This document shows positions 38,250 to 51,908 of a stretch of 64,000 bases of DNA, piece by piece. This stretch comes from Leptospira noguchii serovar Panama str. CZ214 (GTDB lineage: Bacteria; Spirochaetota; Leptospiria; Leptospirales; Leptospiraceae): assembly GCF_000306255.2 (NCBI RefSeq), contig NZ_AKWY02000022.1, positions 1-64,000 of the forward strand, given 5' to 3'. The notes under the pieces are model-generated. The model saw nothing but the letters and a program-made list of their open reading frames with translations, was not told the origin of the DNA and did not search any database. The first letter of the stretch is position 1; each line of letters begins with the position of its first letter. The position numbers were made by a program, and so were the translations under genes.

Positions 38250-39804
38250 TCATTTTAAAATCCGCTCGATCTCCAAAAGTAGTTTGGAATAACCTTTGCC
38301 GCTGACCGGTTGGGAGCTGAATTGTAATTTTACTTCGTTCCCAAAAGATGCCGTGTTTAGATCACCTACAAAAGGGATATCATATTTTTTTTTACAGAGT
38401 AACGAAAGGGAAGAATGAATCGGACTGATAGAATATGTACAAACTTTTTTATCTAAAAAAATTGCTTCGAACAAAGACTGACCGAAATAACCAACAAAAC
38501 CGGAACAGTTTGCCAGGAGATTTTGGAATTCAAATTTAGAAACTCTAGAAAAGAAATCGATTCTATTTGAAACTGTAATGCTTCCACCAACTCTAATAAT
38601 TCTAGAAACATTTTCCCGAAAACTCAAAGACTCCAAAAAAGAATCCAAACTGAACGTGAAATGAGAATCTATGTTTCCTGCATAACAAAGAATATACGAA
38701 TTATCGATTGGTTTTTTATCTAAATTAAAAAGTCTTGGAGGAATTAGAATTTGATCCAGAGAAAAATGATCTTCTATATCAGAATGAGGAAGAAGGTCGT
38801 AGTGATGAAATTTTTTTCTATCCGAACCGAAATGGTCTAAAAGAAGCACCTTAGTTTTTGAATATTCTGGAATTGGAATGTCTCTAGAATCTACAATGAG
38901 TAGGTCTAAATCTCCTTCTTTTGGGAACTCTTTCAACCAGAAAGTTTCGTAAGGTATTGTGGATAATAATGCAAATAAAATTCTGGAACGTTCAAAGTGA
39001 CCACTTCCAAAATCTTTCGGGTCACCTGCAAAAACTCCGATTCTAAATTTTTTAGTTTTTTTAACGGATAAAGTTTGAAAACGGATTTGTTCCACTTCTT
39101 GATTACCGGCAAAAACATTCGGATCTATTTCAAAAAGTTTTATACATTCCCTGGCTCCAAAAATAGGATTTTGCTCGTTCAAAAGATTAAAAATCTGGGA
39201 AGTAGTTTTAAAATCTTTAGGCTCATCAATCGTAAGTCTGAATTTTGGAAGGATTAATTTTTCTTTTTCTGAAAGTAAGGAAGAAAGTTTTGTTATATGA
39301 AAAAGATCTGGATTTTCTTTGATATGTAGACTAACGTGTTCTCTGTGTCGTTCTTCTAAAACATTAGGCATCCATTCTAAGGCCTTTCTTGTAAAAATTT
39401 CTCCTCCCATTCCTAAGGGAAGTCCGGAAACATAAGAAAGATCCGATTCAAAAAACTGAAACGATTGCAAAAGTTGATCTAGATGAATTGTGTCGTAAAA
39501 CGGATTGTCTCCAGTTAAACGCAAAATTGAATCTGCGTTAAAAAAATTGGCTGCTTCGATGTATCTCCGCCTAACATCGAGTAAATTCCCTGCAAAAAAA
39601 AGATAGTTTCTTTGATTTAGAAAGGAACGTAGTTCTTTGTCTTCTTCGGGAATAAGATAAATGATTTGTTCTTTTGGTAGGACGGTCAGAATTCTATCAT
39701 AAATTCTATCGATGAGAGTTTTTCCAGAACCGGAAGGAAATTCTAATAAGACTTTTCCAGGCAGTCTTAAGGAACTGGTTCTGGCTTGAATGAACGCGTA
39801 GACT

Positions 39805-39830
<26 letters not shown>
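38250..39830 (-). CDS. SpsF-type cytidylyltransferase fused to a PseG-like domain
   Basis: A 526-residue two-domain protein. Residues 1-240 are a GT-A nucleotidyltransferase of the SpsF/NeuA type ([25 protein letters not shown]), which would make a CMP-sugar. Residues about 265-526 resemble PseG/MurG-type GT-B proteins, with [15 protein letters not shown] matching the GxGHxxR nucleotide-sugar loop. PseG removes UDP from a 2,4-diacetamido sugar on the way to pseudaminic acid. The fusion suggests a nonulosonic-type sugar pathway. It overlaps the radical SAM gene by 26 bases. Confidence 0.75.
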
Positions 39831-41349
<1,519 letters not shown>

Positions 41350-41401
41350 AGTTATGAGATGAATATCGGTCGAAAGTTTGGATTGTGTAATATTTAAAAA
41401 A

Positions 41402-42436
<1,035 letters not shown>

Positions 42437-42568
42437 ATCAATCAGAGTACCTATTGTTCAGTAGGATCCTAAGCAAGAACCATTGGTTCAACTGTTTTTC
42501 CGACTATTTTAGTTTGTGAGAGTTCCCACATTTCAAAGTTTTACAGTAAAACCCTGAATTTGTAAGAG

Positions 42569-44647
42569 TTAGTTGATTTTAAATTTACCAATCAATTTCC
42601 CCAGATTTTGAGCTTGTCCATGCATGTTGTCGGAGAATGAAGTAAGATCTTCTGCTCCTGAAGCGATTTCTTGAGTACCGTCAGAAATATTCATGATCGT
42701 TTTTGTAATTTCATCCGTAGCGCGTCTTTGTTCTAAAACCGCTTCTTCAATTTGTAAACTAAAGGTCATCAGTTCGTTAGCACTTTGTGCAATTTCTTTA
42801 GTATTCTCTTCCTGAGTTTTAACAGAAGTAAGAACGTTCTTAGCATAACGATCAAATTCTTCAACTTGTTCTCTTAGTTTTTTAAGAATGTTAAAAGCTT
42901 CTGCGACTTTAGTGTTACCATTTAAAACAGCGTTGTTTGTAGAATTAACGAGAGACCCAATTTCTTGAACGCTTGTAGAAGTTTGCGAAGCGAGTTTTCC
43001 AATTTCTTCTGCGACAACCGCAAATCCTTTTCCAGCTTCTCCAGCTCTTGCAGCTTCGATTGCAGCGTTTAGAGCGAGTAGATTTGTTCTTTCAGAAATT
43101 TCAGTGATGATAGAAAGGATTTCAGTAATTCTGGATGCGCTGTCACCGATTGCAGCCATCGCACTAGTAGAAGCGATCATAGCGTTTTCCCCAGTGACAC
43201 CTTGTTCTTTGGATAAAGCAGCGAGTTCAACTAGATCTTGCATTTCTCTGTTGATGTTTACGATTTGCTCTTTTAGTCGAATTACATTCCCGTCGATTTC
43301 TTTCATACTCAAAACAGCTTTTTCCATGGACTTACCAACGTTTTGAGCGGAAGCAGCGAGTTCTTCAACAGCGGCGGAAGATTCTTCTGCAGCGGAAGCT
43401 TGTGTTTGAGCGACGTCAGAAAAGTTTCTAGAAGAATCGGCCATTTTTTCTGAAGTATCTCTGAGAGTGTTTGCGGAACCCCCGATTTCTCTTAGAACTT
43501 TGAGAAGATTTTCTCTCATTTTATTCATGGAAGTGAGAAGAGTTCCGATTTCATCTTTTTTATCGTGAGAACTTTGAGCGATTAAGTTTCCATCGGCGAT
43601 TTCTTCCGAAAAACCGACCGCTTTGAGAAGACCGGCAGTAATCAATTTTTGGAATATAACGTTTAGACAAAGAATGACGGCGATTAATACCGCTAAGGTG
43701 TAGGTAAAAGCTTTGAAAAGAATCGATAGTACAGCTTCTCTATAGATCGAATTTGGAATACTGACTTGCATGACCCAATAACGTTTGTCTTTACCTATAT
43801 GAAACGGAAAGTAGTAGTGTGTATATCCATCGGAATCAGTAGTGAATTTTTCGCCTTCTTGACTTTTGCTAAGGTAGTATTCCAGTTCTTTTGCATCCGA
43901 AATTTTTTCACCGACTCGATTTGAGTCAAAACCGTTTACTGCATAAATTCCTTTGGGAGAAATGAGAGTTAGATAACCAAGATCTTGAAACGGTTTTTTA
44001 ACACCGATTCTCTGTTGAAGTTCCTCCAATTGATAGTCTAAACCGGCAACACCGTAAAACTGATCGTTTACATAAAGCGGAACCATAAGAGACATCATGA
44101 GAATTTTTACTTTCCCTTTGATTTCATAGTAATACGGATCGGTTGCGTAGTGAGATTTCGTTTTTTTAGGAACTTGGTACCAATCACCTTCTGGACTTAG
44201 GGAGTCGTAGTATTTAGCGGCTTCGAGAACGATTTCTTCCTTAGTTTGACCACGATGAAGATATGGAATAAATCTACCTGTGGAATCATGTCCTAGCGTA
44301 TTTTGAAATTCTAAGTCGTTTCCGTCCAAAGCATTTGGTTCGTAGGCGAGTCTGGCACCAAAGTAATGTTCATTGACTTTTAAGATTTCTTTCAAAGCGG
44401 CAATGACTTGGTTACGAGGAGGAGAACTAAAGAGAAGGGGAAATCGGAAACCTCGTATGATACCCATACCAGTATCTAAATAATCTTTAACTTCATAGGT
44501 CCAACGTTCCGCTGTAATTTCCGAACTATTGATAACTTCTTGTTCTAACTTTTTATATGCGGTGTAACAACTGATACTTGCAAGAATACCGAAACCTATG
44601 AACAACACGATGGAAAGATAGAGAGAAATGCGAAAACGAATACTCAT
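42569..44647 (-). CDS. Methyl-accepting chemotaxis protein (dCache type)
   Basis: 692 residues from ATG at 44647, which has GGGGG upstream; ATG at 44683 adds 12 residues. One helix near the start and one at about 318-345 flank a long periplasmic double-Cache sensor ([35 protein letters not shown]). A HAMP-like linker and the methylation helices follow. The signalling hairpin is intact: [20 protein letters not shown], then [17 protein letters not shown]. It controls the flagellar motor through CheA and CheW. The ligand is unknown. Confidence 0.93.
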   Translation of the reverse strand: MSIRFRISLYLSIVLFIGFGILASISCYTAYKKLEQEVINSSEITAERWTYEVKDYLDTGMGIIRGFRFPLLFSSPPRNQVIAALKEILKVNEHYFGARLAYEPNALDGNDLEFQNTLGHDSTGRFIPYLHRGQTKEEIVLEAAKYYDSLSPEGDWYQVPKKTKSHYATDPYYYEIKGKVKILMMSLMVPLYVNDQFYGVAGLDYQLEELQQRIGVKKPFQDLGYLTLISPKGIYAVNGFDSNRVGEKISDAKELEYYLSKSQEGEKFTTDSDGYTHYYFPFHIGKDKRYWVMQVSIPNSIYREAVLSILFKAFTYTLAVLIAVILCLNVIFQKLITAGLLKAVGFSEEIADGNLIAQSSHDKKDEIGTLLTSMNKMRENLLKVLREIGGSANTLRDTSEKMADSSRNFSDVAQTQASAAEESSAAVEELAASAQNVGKSMEKAVLSMKEIDGNVIRLKEQIVNINREMQDLVELAALSKEQGVTGENAMIASTSAMAAIGDSASRITEILSIITEISERTNLLALNAAIEAARAGEAGKGFAVVAEEIGKLASQTSTSVQEIGSLVNSTNNAVLNGNTKVAEAFNILKKLREQVEEFDRYAKNVLTSVKTQEENTKEIAQSANELMTFSLQIEEAVLEQRRATDEITKTIMNISDGTQEIASGAEDLTSFSDNMHGQAQNLGKLIGKFKIN

Positions 44648-45270
44648 TGCGCCCCCGGCTCGTTCTGATTCTAAGGTAACCAAAAGGATAATTAATAGAG
44701 GGTAGGACGAATTGCTCGAGCAAAATATTCCTAATTTATAAAAAAAATATCAAATTTCTATGACAAAAGTTAAAAATTGTAAATTATGATTTCGTTTTGA
44801 TTTAAATATTTAACGCGGGTTTAACGAAAGAGGACTGCTTAAGGAATTTTAATTTCTGTATGGAAAGTAAAAGTTACATTCAATTTTTGTGCAAATCCCA
44901 GTTTCGGCAAAAAGTTCTATAATGTGGAACACTACTACGAAAATTGAATGACATTCGAACTGCTCATAAATTGCCAATGCGACTTAATTTGTAGGAACTA
45001 CTGTATTTCATTAAAAATTTCTAAAGAATGATCACATAAAATTCTTTGAGATTTTTGGACAAACTTTTAGTAAAATCGATCTGGAACTTTTTAGTACGTC
45101 TGAATAGTAAGTAATCTAAAAAAGAACACATTGTTTGTTAGGAATTGTCTTGTATCTAGTTTTGATTTAAGTTTTATATATCAAAAATGTGATTTTAGAA
45201 AAAGCTAAAATATCTTGAAATAGATTTTGAGTAGTTATTGGTTTATAAAAAAAAATTATAAGGAAATTAT
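44648..45270. other. Intergenic region with a family B repeat
   Basis: A+T-rich with one family B element (44934-45066). No gene is seen. It is the shared upstream region of the divergent chemoreceptor and the small membrane protein. Confidence 0.55.
44934..45066 (+). repeat. Repeat family B copy
   Basis: It carries GTGGAACACTACTACGAAAA, then GCCAATGCGACTTAATTTGT, AGGAACTACTG and ATTCTTTGAGATTTTTGGAC, in the same order as at 26226 and 57648. Confidence 0.55.
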
Positions 45271-45681
45271 ATGTCTTTATATGCGCGTAAGTTAGTTTTA
45301 CGAATCAACGGAGTGGTGCTTATGGTCGCTTCTTTGGGTGGTTTTATTTCAATGGACGTTTTGGGAATTTTTTTCGGTGTAGGTCCTGCTGCTTCTCTTT
45401 TAAAAGGACAGGAATTTATCGGAATTGGTGGTTTTGAGGCGCATGGCCTTGCTTTTATACTTGGGGTTTTACTTTTTAAAGCCGAACCGAAACGTTCTTG
45501 GCACATTACCGCCATGGCTATTCACAGTTTATTAGGAATTGCGAATATTCTTATGTGGGGAATTTTTATTGCGGTAAATAGTGTGCAAATGGGTTATATC
45601 ACAACTGCTATGCACTGTATTTTCGTTTTACTTCAGTTAGTAGCAGTTTTTCAATCTTCTGAACAAGATGGATATAAATAA
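45271..45681 (+). CDS. Small four-helix membrane protein
   Basis: A 136-residue protein with four hydrophobic helices (about 12-40, 52-68, 80-102 and 107-128) and short polar ends. AAGGAAATTAT precedes the ATG. It does not resemble a characterised transporter. It lies alone between repeat-rich regions and the CRISPR locus. Function unknown. Confidence 0.6.
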   Translation: MSLYARKLVLRINGVVLMVASLGGFISMDVLGIFFGVGPAASLLKGQEFIGIGGFEAHGLAFILGVLLFKAEPKRSWHITAMAIHSLLGIANILMWGIFIAVNSVQMGYITTAMHCIFVLLQLVAVFQSSEQDGYK

Positions 45682-46016
<335 letters not shown>

Positions 46017-46122
46017 GTTTCAATCCACTTCTTCCCAAAAGAGAAGAAGAAACTTTTAAATGAGATTGGTGAAATGATGGTAAAACGTTTCAATCTACCT
46101 ACTCTTTAAAAAGAAAAAGAAC
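46017..46122 (-). CRISPR. Decayed CRISPR remnant: two degenerate repeats, one spacer
   Basis: 46017-46053 reads GTTTCAATCCACTTC...GAAGAAGAAAC, a 37-base unit close to the repeat of the main array. 46087-46122 is a more decayed second unit (GTTTCAATCTACCTACTC...). They flank a 33-base spacer (46054-46086). A leader-like sequence similar to that of the main array lies at 46270-46421, so this is what remains of a second array downstream of cas2. Confidence 0.75.
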
Positions 46123-46151
46123 TGTGGGCAAAAAAATCTACAGCGTTATAT

Positions 46152-46254
<103 letters not shown>

Positions 46255-46269
46255 TTATAAAAATAAAAT

Positions 46270-46421
46270 ATTAAGTTTTCTAAACATAAACATTGCGAAC
46301 TTAATGAAGTCGTGTTTGATGAATGTTGAGTAAAGTTGTTCCGTCGCCAAACGACGAATATACGTTTAAGCGTAAAAGACCTACGACTTATCTGTAAAAA
46401 CAGGAACACAAAAGAGTTTTG
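46270..46421 (-). promoter_or_regulatory. Second CRISPR leader-like sequence
   Basis: It aligns by eye with the main-array leader (57240-57420). Shared blocks are ACATAAxxATTGCGAAC, TCGCCAAAC and AAAACAGG, then a GTTTT run. It starts directly after the cas2 stop and points towards the degenerate repeats at 46017-46122. Confidence 0.6.
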
Positions 46422-46712
46422 TCATAAAATGATGGGTTTTTCGAAATCAAGAATATTAGAAACTCCAAATTGTTTGATTTTAGAGACAGAAATAACGTCA
46501 AGAGAATAGATTCTAAGATTATCTGTTTTTAAATTTATAATTTTAGAAAGTTTTGCTTCGAATTGTAGATAGTGGGCGGGTTCCAACTGGCATTCAAAAA
46601 CGGATTTTTGAACTCTCTGACCGTGGCTTTCGCAGGTCTTTGCTACTTTTCTAAGTCTTGCACGACCTTCTTTGGTAATCGTTTCTACGTCGTAACATAC
46701 AATGATAAACAT
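46422..46712 (-). CDS. cas2: CRISPR-associated endonuclease Cas2
   Basis: A 96-residue subunit of the spacer-integration complex. The core MFIIVCYDVET and the ferredoxin-like segments RRLRKVAKTCESHG-like and QKSVFECQLE match type I-C Cas2. It holds two Cas1 dimers together during adaptation. It starts four bases after cas1 ends and is followed by a leader-like sequence. Confidence 0.93.
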   Translation of the reverse strand: MFIIVCYDVETITKEGRARLRKVAKTCESHGQRVQKSVFECQLEPAHYLQFEAKLSKIINLKTDNLRIYSLDVISVSKIKQFGVSNILDFEKPIIL

Positions 46713-46716
46713 AACT

Positions 46717-47739
46717 TCACTTCCATATAAAAGGAATATAATATTTTAAATCCCCCCGCAAGTTTCTGGCGAGAATTCTAGCTTGTAGATAAGGTAGTTC
46801 CCCAACAGTGGATTTGATATTGAGCCAAGGATGAAATATTTCTTCTTTTTTCCTTTCTTGATAGGACTTGATTAATTCTTTACGAGAATTATCATTCATG
46901 AAAAAGACTGATCCTGGTTTTTCTAAAAAATTAGAGGCTTGAATTTGTTTACGGTTGATCAAAGTAAAAACCAATCGGTCTATGAATGGACGGAATTCTT
47001 CCATTAGATCTAAAGCCAACGAAGGTCTTCCCGGTCTTTCATAGTGGAGAAAACCGATATAAGGATCCAATCCTACCGCTTGACAAGCCGCGATACAATC
47101 GTTTGTAAGTAAGGAATATAAAAAAGACAAAAGAGCATTCGTTCTACTTCTCGGTGGTCTTCTGGTTCTTTTATGAAATTGAAAATCTTCTCTTTGTTGA
47201 ATGATACAATAATCAAAAACGGAAAAATAAGTCTTAGCGGAATCACCTTCATATCCTCGAATACTTTCAACGGATTCAGAACTTTCTAATAGAGAAATAT
47301 TTTTTTCAATTTTTCCGATCGCTTCTTTAATATTCTGTTTTTCTAATTCGTTATTGGATTCTCTAGCGGTTCTAGATAAAACACTTCTACAATTTTGAAG
47401 TTTTCCCGCAACTATCGATCTTGCAATTTCTAATTTATATTCTTCTATTTCAGATTTTTTGAATTGAGCTTTTCTGATTAAAACGTTACCGGAGTTTGAA
47501 CCTTCCAGTCTTCCTTGAAATTTACCGCGTGCGGTAAGATAAGAAACAAAAATTCCTTTTTCTAAACACTTTTGTAATAGGGAAGGGCTGATCCCGCAGA
47601 TGCCAAATATAGTAATTCCTTCAAGATGATGAAAAGGAATTTTGAAAATAGTATCGTCCCCCTTTTTGACTTTAAGAACGTCCAGTTCATGATGAAGGTA
47701 TAAACCTTCTTGGGTAATATATAGAATGTTTTGTTTAAT
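46717..47739 (-). CDS. cas1: CRISPR-associated integrase Cas1, full length from an ATT start
   Basis: The open frame runs from 47739 and encodes 340 residues, the normal Cas1 size. The first codon is ATT, overlapping the cas4 stop (ATTAA). No ATG, GTG or TTG occurs in frame before residue 204, so start-codon searches see only a 137-residue tail. The N-terminus reads (I)KQNILYITQEGLYLHHELDV. The metal-site residues are present: E164 in RGYEG, H232 in LHYERPG, and D244/E247 in LDLMEEFRP. No stop or frameshift is seen. CTG at 47748 is another possible start. Translation probably depends on coupling to cas4. Cas1 inserts new spacers with Cas2. Confidence 0.85.
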   Translation of the reverse strand: MKQNILYITQEGLYLHHELDVLKVKKGDDTIFKIPFHHLEGITIFGICGISPSLLQKCLEKGIFVSYLTARGKFQGRLEGSNSGNVLIRKAQFKKSEIEEYKLEIARSIVAGKLQNCRSVLSRTARESNNELEKQNIKEAIGKIEKNISLLESSESVESIRGYEGDSAKTYFSVFDYCIIQQREDFQFHKRTRRPPRSRTNALLSFLYSLLTNDCIAACQAVGLDPYIGFLHYERPGRPSLALDLMEEFRPFIDRLVFTLINRKQIQASNFLEKPGSVFFMNDNSRKELIKSYQERKKEEIFHPWLNIKSTVGELPYLQARILARNLRGDLKYYIPFIWK

Positions 47740-48415
47740 ATCCGCCAGAGTCGTTTGTCCTAAATAAGTATTCTTTAAAATTTAAATCTGAGTATGAGTC
47801 GGGCATACGAGTATCAAACAAGCTGCAATTTTTACAAAGTGAACGATTGGAAGTGGGAGGAGGGAGAATTTTATTTAATAATATTTTTCTAATTTCCTCA
47901 ATCGTTTGAATAGTAAACATTCTAAGTGAATCTGAAAACTCTACATCGTGTCTTTTTTTAGATTGTATATGATAGATTGCCCCGAATTGAATTTTTACGT
48001 TGAGCATTTCTTCGAGACAAATTGCAACGGCGCAGAGTTGAGCTTCTTGATTTTTCCATTTTGAAATGCGACCATTTTTATAATCTATGGGGAAGGGAGG
48101 TTTTTCTTTTGGGAATTCGACAATATCAGCAATTCCTTGTATACCAAACTTATCAGAATAAACTTTAAGAGAGGTTTCTTTTTTAAGTCCATGGTCTGAT
48201 ATGGATCGTTCTTGATCTACAAATGTATGACCGATGTTTCCCGAAACCGTTAGATGATTTTCTTCAAAAATTCCTTCTACGTGAATGAGAGAGTTTTGAC
48301 GAGTACAATAAAGGTGATGACTGATTGCGGATATGGGAATTAATTCCCAATCGTTCCACTCGGTAATGGAATCCGAATTGGATTGAACTTTTTTATCTTT
48401 GGGGATAGGTTCCAT
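47735..48415 (-). CDS. cas4: CRISPR-associated exonuclease Cas4, one cluster Cys replaced
   Basis: 226 residues from ATG at 48415 (TTG at 48418 precedes it). Cas4 trims spacer precursors and helps choose the PAM. The RecB-type nuclease residues are present: D97 in GIADIVEF, and D111 and K113 in PIDYKNGR. The Fe-S ligands are C37 (LYCTRQ), C194 and C197 (LCKNCSLFD). The fourth, expected at position 203 in CSLxDxC, is Arg (codon CGT, one step from TGT). Cluster assembly may be impaired. Its stop overlaps the cas1 start. It is separated from cas7c by 863 bases of repeats. Confidence 0.87.
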   Translation of the reverse strand: MEPIPKDKKVQSNSDSITEWNDWELIPISAISHHLYCTRQNSLIHVEGIFEENHLTVSGNIGHTFVDQERSISDHGLKKETSLKVYSDKFGIQGIADIVEFPKEKPPFPIDYKNGRISKWKNQEAQLCAVAICLEEMLNVKIQFGAIYHIQSKKRHDVEFSDSLRMFTIQTIEEIRKILLNKILPPPTSNRSLCKNCSLFDTRMPDSYSDLNFKEYLFRTNDSGGY

Positions 48416-49278
48416 CAAATTTTATGAAAAACTATGTTCCTATACTTTGAAAAAGTTTCTTGAGGGTTAAAGAATTTCTTTTTAAAATTTGATTTGTATT
48501 TTGATATAATTTCATGTTGTTTAGTTATTAAATATATTTTAATGTAATTTAAAAAATGTTTTATGTCTTTATTCCGGAGATTATTTTGATTTGTATGAAA
48601 TGGCTTTTAGGCATTGTATGTTTCCGTATATTTAATACAATCTGTATATTCTTAAATTATTATATATTAATTCTGAAGATAAAATTTTTAAAAATAATTT
48701 TTATTTAACAAATAATATTCAATTCAAAGCCCGTTTTATTTTATTGCATAGATGTATAAAATAATACTATCGATCCCTATAAAATTGAGTACTGTAATTT
48801 TTTTTATAAAATCCTGGTTCGATACAAAATACTAGGCACTTTATTATATAACTATGAGTATTATAAATTTATCTAAAAAGTTAGAATGTGGGAACTACTT
48901 CATTTTATGAATTTAACGAAAATGTTCTGAACTACCAAACTCACCGAATGAGACGTAATCTGTGGGAATTGTTACATTAAAAACTTGTTTTAAAAAAACT
49001 ACCAAAATGAACTCGTTTTCTATTTTTTAGAAACTTAAGATAAACCTAAAAAACATGGGTTCGGTATAACTAATGCAAAAGCGATTGTTATGCTGCGATC
49101 CATAAAGAGCAGTATTGAGTTTAAAAAATCCGAAGAAATTGAAATATTGCATCATAAGTCCTAAATAATTTGTGTATGAGTTTTCTGCAGCTTTAGTTTG
49201 GTGTGAAATTAATTTAGTTCATTGATATATTTGAATATAAAAATAAACTAAATTAATATTGTTTGTAGGTTTCTCTTT
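48416..49278. other. Repeat-laden gap inside the cas gene run
   Basis: About 860 bases, very A+T-rich. From 48890 it carries GTGGGAACTACTTCA, GTGGGAATTG and a degenerate family A copy (49054-49150). No frame is recognisable as a cas gene. It breaks the usual cas7-cas4 junction of type I-C operons, so cas4-cas1-cas2 may need a separate promoter. Confidence 0.6.
49054..49150. repeat. Degenerate family A left end
   Basis: ACATGGGTTCGGTATAACTAA, TGCAAAAGCGATTGTTATGC and GAGCAGTATTGAGTTTA match the element at 3355-3440. Confidence 0.45.
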
Positions 49279-50199
49279 TTAAGAAACTTTTTTGATCAAT
49301 TCCACTCCGGCAGGTAAATCCGATTCCTGAATTTTGACCGAATAATCGGAAAAATCTCTTGCAGGTGTTAAATCGTCTTTTTTGGATACGGAAATTAGAT
49401 TGAAAAGTTTATGTGCCGGTGCAACTCCTAACTTTGCTTGGTTGGTGTCTTTTCCATCTCCTACGTGTTTGAATACGTATAAACCTCTACAGTTCATTTC
49501 TCCTCTGGCAGCGGAGCGATCGTGATCAAACATATTTTGTAAGGAAGACCAAAATAATTCTAAATCTTCTTCAGAAAAACCGGTATCATTTGCAAAATGA
49601 GCAGAGATAAAACCGTGAGCGCGATAAAGCCCGTAAGAAATTGTATGTTTACGGCCCATCGTTCTGTTATCTCCGTCTTGGTCTTCTGCTTCTTTTTTGG
49701 TTGCAACTGCCATTCTAGTAATGCTATGTTCTAAGTTGATGACAGGATCTATACTACGAGCGAATGTAAATTGAATTGGTCCTTTGACTACACCAGCATT
49801 TACTTTTAGGGCCATTACGGCTCCAAAGGTGCGCACGTCGTAAAAGTTTTTACACATCCATTCTCTCGCTTTACCGACTTGATCACCTCCGGTTCTTTTT
49901 TCTTTTTCTTCTTTTTTAGGAGTTTCTAATTTAGCACCGACTGCTACGTATGCTTTTTCGTGAGTTTCAATTAAAACCGCTTTTTCCTTAATATAAATAT
50001 CGTTAGGTGGAGTTGCACTTTTTACAATAGTCACGTAATTTCTTATTTTTCGTTTTAAGGAAACGTCTGTGATCAAACCGTTTCCGGTTTCTGGATCAAC
50101 TCTGGGTTGATTGCCTGCGTCAGGATCTCCATTTGGATTTCCATCCTTAACGTCGAATAAATAAACAAATTCGTACCGATTTTGAATTGGGTTGTTCAT
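49279..50199 (-). CDS. cas7c: Cascade backbone protein Cas7c (Csd2)
   Basis: A 306-residue RAMP protein that forms the crRNA-binding filament of the type I-C effector. Signatures are [25 protein letters not shown] near the start, KRKIRNYV, then [11 protein letters not shown] and [18 protein letters not shown]. The length is normal for the family. Its ATG overlaps the cas8c stop by four bases. Confidence 0.95.
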   Translation of the reverse strand: MNNPIQNRYEFVYLFDVKDGNPNGDPDAGNQPRVDPETGNGLITDVSLKRKIRNYVTIVKSATPPNDIYIKEKAVLIETHEKAYVAVGAKLETPKKEEKEKRTGGDQVGKAREWMCKNFYDVRTFGAVMALKVNAGVVKGPIQFTFARSIDPVINLEHSITRMAVATKKEAEDQDGDNRTMGRKHTISYGLYRAHGFISAHFANDTGFSEEDLELFWSSLQNMFDHDRSAARGEMNCRGLYVFKHVGDGKDTNQAKLGVAPAHKLFNLISVSKKDDLTPARDFSDYSVKIQESDLPAGVELIKKVS

Positions 50200-51908
50200 A
50201 CTAATTCTCCTTCTTCTTTTTTCTTAAAAAGAGCGTTTCTTTGGTGATAGTAGCCAACTGCAAATAACCCTTGTTCTTCTAAACTGAATGTGTTGGGGAT
50301 TCTTCCTGATAAAGGAGCTAAAATTTCACCTTTTAATTTTTCGAACCAAATACTTCCAGATTTAGAAGCATGATGCATACTTAAGTTGAATAATACCGGA
50401 AATACAGTAGCAGGCCTTGAAGATGCAGAGGAAAAATATCTGTCTCGAATTGTAGCGTTGATTCCTGGGTTTACCCTTTCTTGTAGTCTTTCCATTACTG
50501 CAAAAAGTCTTCCGAGTCGGTAGGCTACGTTTGTGTTTTCTTCATCCATGGATATTGTTAACTCCTTATAGTTTTTAAATTTTTCAAATCTTCCTTTACG
50601 ATTTAAGATTGCTTTTAGTACAGATACTCTTACAAAAGAAATTTCTTTTTCTGCCTTGAGTCGGATCAGAATAGAAGAAAGTAAGGTTCTAGGATATTCA
50701 CTTCCGCTAATAATAGAAGTTACTAATTTACCACTTAAGGATGGATTGACATTCTCCATTTTGCCTTGAATGGCAGTGGAACTCAGGATTCGATTTAAAC
50801 CAATAAAACCGAATTCAATATTAGGTATTTCTAATTTTAAATCTGTAAAATGTTGATTTATATTTTTAGAAATTTCTCCTACTGTGGAAGGATACCAAAA
50901 ACGAACGGAAATCCTAGCTGCGTTAGGCGCAAGACCTAAGATAAAAAATTTAGTTCTGTCGTTTAACAGATGTTGTAATTTTCCGGTGAAAGGAGAAACA
51001 AAATGCTCTTTGATCGTTTGGTTATTACGGGATTCTTGTTCTCGTTTTATGTCTTTCTTTTGCTCTTCATCTGAGGGTTTTAATAAAAATGATAATTCAT
51101 CTTCTAACTCATTTTTAGTTTCCGACCAAAACATCATGGTCGTATTTCCTATGAGTATTTTTTGACGACTGTCTTTTGAGGTTAATGAACTGATTGAGGT
51201 TCCGTATGCAAAATTTGCATATTTACTCGTAGGCGCGTTAGAGCCTTGTTTTTTTCCATAAGATTCAAAGGCGTCTAAATTGAACGAAACTAAATTGGCG
51301 CCGGAAGTGTTGGCTCCTGTTAAACCGAGTTTAGAATGGAGTCTTTCTATGGGACTCAATTTTCCACTAACTAAACAGATACCTTTTTCTGCTTCATCAT
51401 CGGAAACGTTTTGAGCAATCGTTTGAATGATTTTTTGATTGGAACAGATGATTTCATTTTGTCCTTGTAGTTTAAAAGTGAGATAGTGTTTTTCCTCTTC
51501 GATTTCATTCCAGAGAGGATCTTTTTTAAGTTCGGACATTTTTAATTTAGAAAAGAAATTTAGAATGGATGTTAAAGAGGAAGGTTCTTCGAATTTACTT
51601 TCTAAATCTTGAATTTTGCGGATAAAATCTTTTTGTTTTTCTTTTTTTTCTAAGCCGAAGATATATTCAAAATTATCCCAGAGTAAGTTTGCGTTGATAC
51701 CACTAGATCTAATGACTGCTTTTGGAATAGTATATGAGGAAGCCCGTTTCTTTTTTTCATCTTGCCACGTTGAGATAAATCGAATGAAGTTACCTTCGTC
51801 ATCGATTTCGATCAGATAAGGGATTTCTTTTGTTTCGAATCCTTCTCTAGCTATTTCACCTTCTTCTAATTTTCGTTCATAATATTTTACTAATTCTTGT
51901 AAGATCAT
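50196..51908 (-). CDS. cas8c: Cascade large subunit Cas8c (Csd1)
   Basis: A 570-residue subunit that recognises the PAM and recruits Cas3; in type I-C an internal start in this gene can also yield the small subunit Cas11c. Typical Csd1 segments are [20 protein letters not shown], then [19 protein letters not shown] and [19 protein letters not shown]. The C-terminus has [20 protein letters not shown]. Overlaps of four bases on both sides tie it to cas5c and cas7c. No disruption is seen. Confidence 0.95.
   Translation of the reverse strand: MILQELVKYYERKLEEGEIAREGFETKEIPYLIEIDDEGNFIRFISTWQDEKKKRASSYTIPKAVIRSSGINANLLWDNFEYIFGLEKKEKQKDFIRKIQDLESKFEEPSSLTSILNFFSKLKMSELKKDPLWNEIEEEKHYLTFKLQGQNEIICSNQKIIQTIAQNVSDDEAEKGICLVSGKLSPIERLHSKLGLTGANTSGANLVSFNLDAFESYGKKQGSNAPTSKYANFAYGTSISSLTSKDSRQKILIGNTTMMFWSETKNELEDELSFLLKPSDEEQKKDIKREQESRNNQTIKEHFVSPFTGKLQHLLNDRTKFFILGLAPNAARISVRFWYPSTVGEISKNINQHFTDLKLEIPNIEFGFIGLNRILSSTAIQGKMENVNPSLSGKLVTSIISGSEYPRTLLSSILIRLKAEKEISFVRVSVLKAILNRKGRFEKFKNYKELTISMDEENTNVAYRLGRLFAVMERLQERVNPGINATIRDRYFSSASSRPATVFPVLFNLSMHHASKSGSIWFEKLKGEILAPLSGRIPNTFSLEEQGLFAVGYYHQRNALFKKKEEGELV

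Noticed and set aside
46717..47130. Short 137-residue Cas1 fragment as a separate gene or pseudogene
   Set aside because: The frame continues open upstream to ATT at 47739 with all expected Cas1 segments, so the gene is full length and only lacks a usual start codon.
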